Positions 5,501 to 9,433 of a DNA stretch of 10,795 nt are shown here, one piece after another (position 1 is the stretch's first letter; each line of letters starts with the position of its first letter). The position numbers and the translations under genes are program-made. The stretch is from Gammaproteobacteria bacterium (GTDB lineage Bacteria > Pseudomonadota > Gammaproteobacteria > Chromatiales > Chromatiaceae), in the NCBI GenBank assembly GCA_015767355.1, contig JADWMH010000055.1, positions 1 to 10,795 on the forward strand, given 5' to 3'. The notes beneath the pieces were generated by a model that ran no database searches, was not told the DNA's origin, and saw only the letters and a list, made by a program, of their open reading frames with translations.

Positions 5501-6153
5501 CAGAGCTCACCACAAGCAGCTGCTAATTGATTGAAGCGCTGCCGGTCAATTTTGCCCGTGGTCAACAGATGACGCAGGCCAAGCTGTGCTGTGGCAATGA
5601 CATTCGTACGGCAGCGCCTGCTCAAGGGGTCGATACCCTGCTGTCGATACAGATTCCAGCTGAGTTCGTCTCCCTGCATGGCGATTCCCTGCAGACCGAA
5701 GCGTGCTGCAATCGCTTCGAGTGAGTTGCTTCCCGGTTGCATACGCAGACGCTGCTCAACAGTTCGCAGCGGTGTTGCATCAAATTTCAACTCATGAATC
5801 ATGGAACGTATCTGTAACAACGCATTGAGATCACGTCCCTGATCCCAGCAAAAGGAGTCTGTTGAGCAGTTGAGGAATTCGTACAGCTTTTGCAGCAACT
5901 CCACCTCGTCACTCTGCGGTATGTCAAAGCTGAACAGCTCAGCGTCGGCATCGCTGATAACGATCACGCAGACAACTGAAATGCGCGCCTGCCATGGCTG
6001 CAGAAAAATCTTGTCGCGTCCCCGGGTGGAGACGTGTTGATGAAAAAGCACCTTGGCGACATCTGTATCCTGAAGCTCTGCCGGCAGTTCGAACATAAGT
6101 CGTGCGCCGTCTATATCAGGCAATGTTTCCAGGTTGACAAAGAGTTGTTTCAT
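5500..6153 (-). CDS. Degenerate homologue of the predicted PolB-type 3'-5' exonuclease family, probably inactive
   Basis: A 217-residue protein that I place, at moderate confidence, in the predicted 3'-5' exonuclease family related to the PolB exonuclease domain. The placement rests on the start (VNLETLPDIDGARLMFEL against the family's FDIETVPD...GRRL), the early helix DTDVAKVLF, the strand RISVVCVIVI, CWDQGRDLNALL (102-112, where the family has WNGxxFDLPVL) and RCRTNVIATAQLGLR (180-194, where the family has YCETDVLNTYLVYLR). Key differences: the first catalytic Asp is Asn7 (Glu9 kept), the motif III Tyr and Asp are Arg180 and Asn184, and the block of about 30 residues that normally carries an H-x-D-L-M-D motif is missing between about 124 and 143. 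Asp108 seems kept. The frame is uninterrupted and its stop overlaps the rlmD start, so it appears maintained. No Shine-Dalgarno is seen before the ATG; the leader is repeat sequence. An unrelated DEDD-like fold is the alternative. Confidence 0.6.
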   Translation of the reverse strand: MKQLFVNLETLPDIDGARLMFELPAELQDTDVAKVLFHQHVSTRGRDKIFLQPWQARISVVCVIVISDADAELFSFDIPQSDEVELLQKLYEFLNCSTDSFCWDQGRDLNALLQIRSMIHELKFDATPLRTVEQRLRMQPGSNSLEAIAARFGLQGIAMQGDELSWNLYRQQGIDPLSRRCRTNVIATAQLGLRHLLTTGKIDRQRFNQLAAACGEL

Positions 6154-6161
6154 GGGGGAAG

Positions 6162-6196
6162 GTTTTAGGGGTTAGGGGTTAGGTTTTAGGTTTTAT
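6162..6196. repeat. Heptamer tandem repeat, five units
   Basis: Five 7-base units lie head to tail: GTTTTAG, GGGTTAG, GGGTTAG, GTTTTAG, GTTTTAT. They resemble telomere-like (TTAGGGG) heptamers. The tract sits immediately before the exonuclease-like gene (which starts at 6153, - strand), so its C-rich complement forms that gene's mRNA leader and leaves no ribosome binding site of the usual kind. Confidence 0.8.
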
Positions 6197-6217
6197 GGTG
6201 GCAGCGGAATAAAAATA

Positions 6218-6247
6218 TCTGTGTCTATCCGTGTTCATCTGTGGTTA
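6218..6247. repeat. Three-unit tandem repeat with 10-bp period
   Basis: Units TCTGTGTCTA, TCCGTGTTCA and TCTGTGGTTA follow each other exactly, 10 bases each. The complement reads as the AACCACAGATGAACACGGAT type of sequence that I recall as a widespread intergenic repeat in unrelated bacteria. It fills the spacer after the cysM stop (6264). Confidence 0.75.
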
Positions 6248-6263
6248 ATATTCTTGTGTGATT

Positions 6264-7151
6264 TCATTCCGCTGGAAAGACGCCGGTTGAGAGATAGCGG
6301 TCTCCACGGTCGCAGATGATCACCACCACTGTGGCTCCGGGATTCTCGATTGCAACATTGATCGCAGCATGCACCGCCCCGCCGGAGGAGACACCAGCAA
6401 ATATGCCCTCCTCTGCCGCCAGCCTGCGCGTCATCTCCTCCGCCTGTTGTTGACTAACATCGAGCTCACGATCAACACGGAACTCCTCAAAAATTGACGG
6501 AAGATACTCCTCCGGCCAGCGGCGAATGCCCGGAATGCTGGAATCTGCATCGGGCTGTACGCCAACAACCCGGATCTCCGGGTTGACCTCCTTGAGATAA
6601 CGTGAAGTCCCCATGATGGTGCCGGTGGTTCCCATGGCGCTGACAAAATGGGTGATCTCTCCATTGGTATCACGCCAGATTTCAGGGCCCGTGGTTTCAT
6701 AGTGAGCACGCGGGTTATCGATATTGGCAAACTGATTGAGTTGGAATCCCTCCCCATCTGCAGCCATTCGTTCTGCCAGGTCCCTGGCGCCCTCCATACC
6801 CTGCTCCTTGCTCACCAGCAAAATTTCGGCGCCATAGGCTTTCATGATGGCGCGCCGCTCCAGGCTCATATTCTCGGGCATGACCAGTGTCATGCGATAA
6901 CCCCTGATCGCAGCCACCATGGCCAGCGCAATCCCGGTATTGCCGCTGGTCGACTCAAGCAGGCGGTCTCCCTTGTGAATCTCCCTGCGCTCCTCTGCGC
7001 CGCTGATCATATACAACGCCGGACGATCCTTGACCGATCCGGCCGGATTATTCCCCTCGAGTTTGACCAGCACCCTGCCCGCTCCCCCGGGAACAATACG
7101 GGATAACTGCACCAGCGGGGTATTTCCGATTGTCTCTTCAATTGTCTGCAT
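6264..7151 (-). CDS. cysM: Cysteine synthase B (O-acetylserine sulfhydrylase, CysM type)
   Basis: A pyridoxal-phosphate enzyme that makes cysteine from O-acetylserine and sulfide; CysM also accepts thiosulfate, forming S-sulfocysteine. It has 295 residues, the usual CysM length. Seen: IGNTPLVQL (8-16), the PLP lysine Lys41 in NPAGSVKDRPA, the substrate loop STSGNTG (67-73), the phosphate-binding GTTGT (174-178), the CysM-typical GIRRWPEEYLP (208-218), SSGG (255-258) and the end CDRGDRYLSTGVF (280-292). The GIRRWPEEYLP segment and the short length separate it from CysK. It starts 6 bases after the dnaQ stop, so the two are cotranscribed. No strong ribosome binding site is seen; coupling with dnaQ is likely. 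In a sulfur-oxidising host, thiosulfate use would make sense, but that lifestyle is not shown here. Confidence 0.95.
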   Translation of the reverse strand: MQTIEETIGNTPLVQLSRIVPGGAGRVLVKLEGNNPAGSVKDRPALYMISGAEERREIHKGDRLLESTSGNTGIALAMVAAIRGYRMTLVMPENMSLERRAIMKAYGAEILLVSKEQGMEGARDLAERMAADGEGFQLNQFANIDNPRAHYETTGPEIWRDTNGEITHFVSAMGTTGTIMGTSRYLKEVNPEIRVVGVQPDADSSIPGIRRWPEEYLPSIFEEFRVDRELDVSQQQAEEMTRRLAAEEGIFAGVSSGGAVHAAINVAIENPGATVVVIICDRGDRYLSTGVFPAE

Positions 7152-7157
7152 AGTTAA

Positions 7158-7859
7158 TCAATTCTTCAACCACATGCAGTGGCCATCTGTTTGCTGCTGC
7201 AGACGATTCAGATACTCCTCATGCGCCTGCAGGTCATCCGCATCGACTGACATCAGCACAAGCTCACCCTCCAGGTTGACTCTTCTACTATGATTGCCAT
7301 TACCTGCATCAGAATCATCTCCGTCAAGCAGCAGACTCTCCTGCCCGCCTGTCATCACCAGGTAGACTTCCGAGAGGATCTCGGCATCCAGCAGCGCGCC
7401 ATGTTTGTCACGACGACTGTTATCGATGAAATAGCGATCACACAACGCATCGAGGCTGTTGCGTTTGCCGGGATGCTTTTTCCTCGCCATCACCAGGGTG
7501 TCGACAACGCTGGAAATCTCTTCGATGAGCGGTTTCTGCTGCTGCAGGCGCTTCAACTCGTGATTCAAAAATCCCACATCAAACGGGGCATTATGAATAA
7601 CCAGTTCGGCGCCACGCAGATAGCTGATCAGATCCTCAACAATATCTGCAAACCGCGGTTTATCTTCGAGAAATTCATTGGTAATGCCATGCACCGAGAC
7701 AGCGCCTGCATCTATTTGACGATCCGGTTGAAGATATTGGTGAAAATTGTTTCCCGTGAGGCGACGATCAACCATCTCGACACAGCCGATCTCGATAATG
7801 CGGTGATCCTGCTGTGTCTCAAGGCCTGTTGTTTCCGTATCAAGGATGATTTGACGCAT
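7158..7859 (-). CDS. dnaQ: DNA polymerase III epsilon subunit, 3'-5' proofreading exonuclease
   Basis: DnaQ is the proofreading subunit of the replicative polymerase core, bound to the alpha and theta subunits. The 233 residues are close to the 243 of E. coli. The DEDDh active site is complete: Asp7 and Glu9 (LDTETTGL), Asp94 (HNAPFD, 89-94), His153 and Asp158 (KHGALLDAEIL). Family landmarks VHGIT (56-60) and RNSLDALC (133-140) are present. The motif QESLLL (173-178) matches the short sliding-clamp binding motif that follows the catalytic domain. After a flexible acidic linker (DGDDSDAGNGNHS) the last 30 residues (HEEYLNRLQQQ...CMWLKN) would dock on the polymerase alpha subunit. It leads the dnaQ-cysM transcript; an extended -10 promoter lies about 70 bases upstream. 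The purine-rich GAGAAGAGTG before ATG is a modest ribosome binding site. Confidence 0.96.
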   Translation of the reverse strand: MRQIILDTETTGLETQQDHRIIEIGCVEMVDRRLTGNNFHQYLQPDRQIDAGAVSVHGITNEFLEDKPRFADIVEDLISYLRGAELVIHNAPFDVGFLNHELKRLQQQKPLIEEISSVVDTLVMARKKHPGKRNSLDALCDRYFIDNSRRDKHGALLDAEILSEVYLVMTGGQESLLLDGDDSDAGNGNHSRRVNLEGELVLMSVDADDLQAHEEYLNRLQQQTDGHCMWLKN

Positions 7860-7882
7860 ATTTCACTCTTCTCATACTTCTG

Positions 7883-7922
7883 CTCCCTCCTCTCCCTGGG
7901 GAAGGTTGGGATGGTGAGGGAG
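7883..7922. repeat. Pyrimidine/purine-rich imperfect palindrome in the dnaQ leader
   Basis: CTCCCTC (7883-7889) pairs with GAGGGAG (7916-7922), and the interior TCTCCCTGGGGA is itself nearly palindromic. The complement reads CTCCCTCACCATCCCAACC, which recalls the widespread CCCTCACCCCAACCCTCTCCC intergenic repeat. It lies between the predicted dnaQ promoter and the start codon, so it would be transcribed as part of the leader. Confidence 0.7.
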
Positions 7923-7926
7923 ATAC

Positions 7927-7935
7927 AGTATAGCA
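7927..7935 (-). promoter_or_regulatory. Extended -10 promoter for dnaQ
   Basis: On the - strand the sequence TGCTATACT fits the extended -10 pattern TGnTATAAT with one mismatch. It points toward dnaQ (start 7859). No convincing -35 is seen, which is acceptable for an extended -10 promoter. The -10 shares bases with the left arm of the inverted repeat at 7932-7976. Confidence 0.5.
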
Positions 7936-7976
7936 ATTCTCAATGAACCAATAGAGTGTCGACATTTAGAATTGCT
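7932..7976. repeat. Perfect 9-bp inverted repeat with a 27-base centre
   Basis: AGCAATTCT (7932-7940) and AGAATTGCT (7968-7976) are exact complements. The outer bases also echo each other: ACAG lies three bases before the left arm and TGTA follows the right arm's core, as in ATTGCTGTAC. The pair lies between the rnhA stop and dnaQ and overlaps the dnaQ -10. It could be a two-site operator, a termination structure for rnhA, or terminal repeats of a very small element. Confidence 0.65.
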
Positions 7977-7988
7977 GTACCCGGTATT

Positions 7989-8417
7989 TCATAATTCATC
8001 AATTCCCTGGTTCGCCAATTCATCGGCGCGTTCATTTTCAGCATGACCGGAGTGTCCCTTGACCCATTTCCATTCAACCTGATGCGCTGCTGCCAGTTGG
8101 TCAAGTTGCTTCCACAGGTCGGCATTTTTTACCGGCGATTTATCGGCCTTTTTCCAGCCCCTGCGCTTCCAGTTGTGAATCCACTGGGTGATTCCCTGTT
8201 TGACATACATGGAATCGGTCGTCACTGTCACTCTGCACTCCCGCTTCAATGAGTCCAGTGCCCTGATTACAGCAGTCATCTCCATGCGGTTGTTGGTGGT
8301 CTCTTTTTCACCGCCAAAGAGCTCTTTTTCATGGCCACCATAGCGCAGTATAGCTCCCCAGCCGCCTGGCCCGGGGTTGCCGCGGCAGGCGCCGTCAGTA
8401 AATATTTCAACTGTCAT
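7989..8417 (-). CDS. rnhA: Ribonuclease HI
   Basis: RNase HI degrades the RNA strand of RNA-DNA hybrids such as R-loops and primer remnants. The 142 residues fit the family (E. coli 155). The start MTVEIFTDGACRGNPGPGGW is diagnostic. Catalytic residues are all in place: Asp8, Glu46 (NNRMEMTAV), Asp68 (TTDSMYV), His122 (KGHSGH) and Asp132 (ENERADELA). The basic handle region GITQWIHNWKRRGWKKADK (75-93) is present and would bind the hybrid. ATG 8417 is chosen by alignment to the family; a longer reading from 8453 adds 12 residues out of the end of the upstream gene. It overlaps the methyltransferase gene by 11 nt, so translation is coupled. In E. coli rnhA and dnaQ are divergent; here both lie on the - strand, rnhA first. 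Confidence 0.96.
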   Translation of the reverse strand: MTVEIFTDGACRGNPGPGGWGAILRYGGHEKELFGGEKETTNNRMEMTAVIRALDSLKRECRVTVTTDSMYVKQGITQWIHNWKRRGWKKADKSPVKNADLWKQLDQLAAAHQVEWKWVKGHSGHAENERADELANQGIDEL

Positions 8418-9174
8418 GATGAATTTCGCGTGTCGTTGGAGCAGCAACTCCATTTGTTGAATATCTTCTAAACCACTGGAATGATGGCCTGAATGGAGTC
8501 AGGGTTGCAACACTTTTTACAGCCTGCAAGGCGTAGACGGCGCCTGATGCCGGCCACAATTTCTGACCTGTGGCCTCAAGAAAATTGGCTCTATCCAATG
8601 CCGACTGGTTTTTCAAGGGAGGACGATAAGCAAAATATTTCTGCTGTTCTACCTCCATTCCCAGCAGTGACAACCACTCCTTCAACTGGCGGCGGCCAAC
8701 CTTCAAGTGACCGCTCATCTCTTCAGGAGAGTTGCGTCTTCCAAACAGACGCCATACGCCAAACAGGCTATATGGATTAAATCCAAAAATAATGACACGT
8801 CCCTCCGGTATTAATATACGTTCAACTTCACGAATCAATCTGCGAGGATCCTCCGCGCCGTCCAGTGCATGAAACAGCACCACCAGATCGACACAGTCAC
8901 TCTTTACCGGCAGCGCCGACATGCTGCTGATGATATCGTACGGCAGTTGATCCGGCGCATTTGCATGGTTCATCCAGATGCACTGACGAATATGTCCATG
9001 CCGGGCGCAGTCACCCCACACCGGCAGGCGCGCACCCAGCAGAACCATGCGGTAACCAAACAGATGCGGCAACCACTGCCTCAGCAGATCGGCTTCCAAA
9101 TTGACGATATAGTCGCCATAAAGCGTCTCAAACCACGCATCACTGGCCGATTTTTTTGCTGGATTGCGATTCAT
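8407..9174 (-). CDS. YafS-like class I SAM-dependent methyltransferase
   Basis: A 255-residue protein that is probably a SAM-dependent methyltransferase of the Methyltransf_11 type, in the place held by yafS next to rnhA in enterobacteria. What supports it: ALPVKSDCVDLVVLFHALD (87-105), which is the motif II-III region (F/D-x-D-L-V with H-x-L), then EDPRRLIREVERILIPEGR (108-126) and VIIFGFNPYS (127-136), the usual L-x-P-G-G strand-turn with Pro-Glu-Gly here. The glycine-rich SAM loop is poor: LLGARLPVWGD (45-55) instead of a GxGxG pattern. The substrate is unknown; relatives are unassigned. Residues 225-255 form a basic to polar tail. An extended -10 (TGTTATAAT) lies about 60 bases upstream. 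There is no clear ribosome binding site. It would be the first gene of the rnhA transcript. Confidence 0.75.
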   Translation of the reverse strand: MNRNPAKKSASDAWFETLYGDYIVNLEADLLRQWLPHLFGYRMVLLGARLPVWGDCARHGHIRQCIWMNHANAPDQLPYDIISSMSALPVKSDCVDLVVLFHALDGAEDPRRLIREVERILIPEGRVIIFGFNPYSLFGVWRLFGRRNSPEEMSGHLKVGRRQLKEWLSLLGMEVEQQKYFAYRPPLKNQSALDRANFLEATGQKLWPASGAVYALQAVKSVATLTPFRPSFQWFRRYSTNGVAAPTTREIHHDS

Positions 9175-9231
9175 AAAAGATCAATGTCTGTAGCTGGATT
9201 ATTCTACGGGAGAAGAGGCATATATCAGTGA

Positions 9232-9240
9232 ATTATAACA
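9232..9240 (-). promoter_or_regulatory. Extended -10 promoter for the methyltransferase-rnhA operon
   Basis: The - strand reads TGTTATAAT, a perfect match to the extended -10 pattern TGnTATAAT, 58 bases upstream of the methyltransferase ATG. A CTGACA sequence lies only 10 bases further upstream, too close to serve as -35. With so good an extended -10 a -35 may not be needed. Confidence 0.55.
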
Positions 9241-9433
9241 GGCATTTTGTCAGCCCTTCCCGTGAACCCCCATCCATCGTATTCAATCAGAGTTTCTCTG
9301 GATGGCGGCGAGATTTTCGCGTATAGTTTCCGCCATTCTGCTGGCAATCACAAATAAATCTCCGCAAGAACGAGATAGATCACATCCGCCAGACTGCCAT
9401 CGCCATCCCTGCTCATAACGGACATATATAACT
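9241..9433. other. Divergent spacer between the methyltransferase gene and mltD
   Basis: Apart from the extended -10 to the left, this stretch shows no gene and no clear palindrome. TATAGT at 9318-9323 could be a -10 for mltD but has no matching -35. A 38-codon frame from ATG 9302 ends at TAA 9416-9418 in the mltD frame and shows no coding character beyond a hydrophobic start. Confidence 0.4.

Noticed and set aside
7290..7946. A 218-codon + strand frame opposite dnaQ
   Set aside because: dnaQ has a complete active site on the other strand; the antisense product is featureless.
8418..8453. A 12-residue extension of RNase HI
   Set aside because: It reads out of the end of the methyltransferase gene in another frame; the family start is at 8417.
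9302..9418. A 38-codon frame upstream of mltD with a hydrophobic start
   Set aside because: No ribosome binding site, composition ends in a His/Pro/Arg/Asp-rich string, and nothing supports it as a leader peptide except its position.
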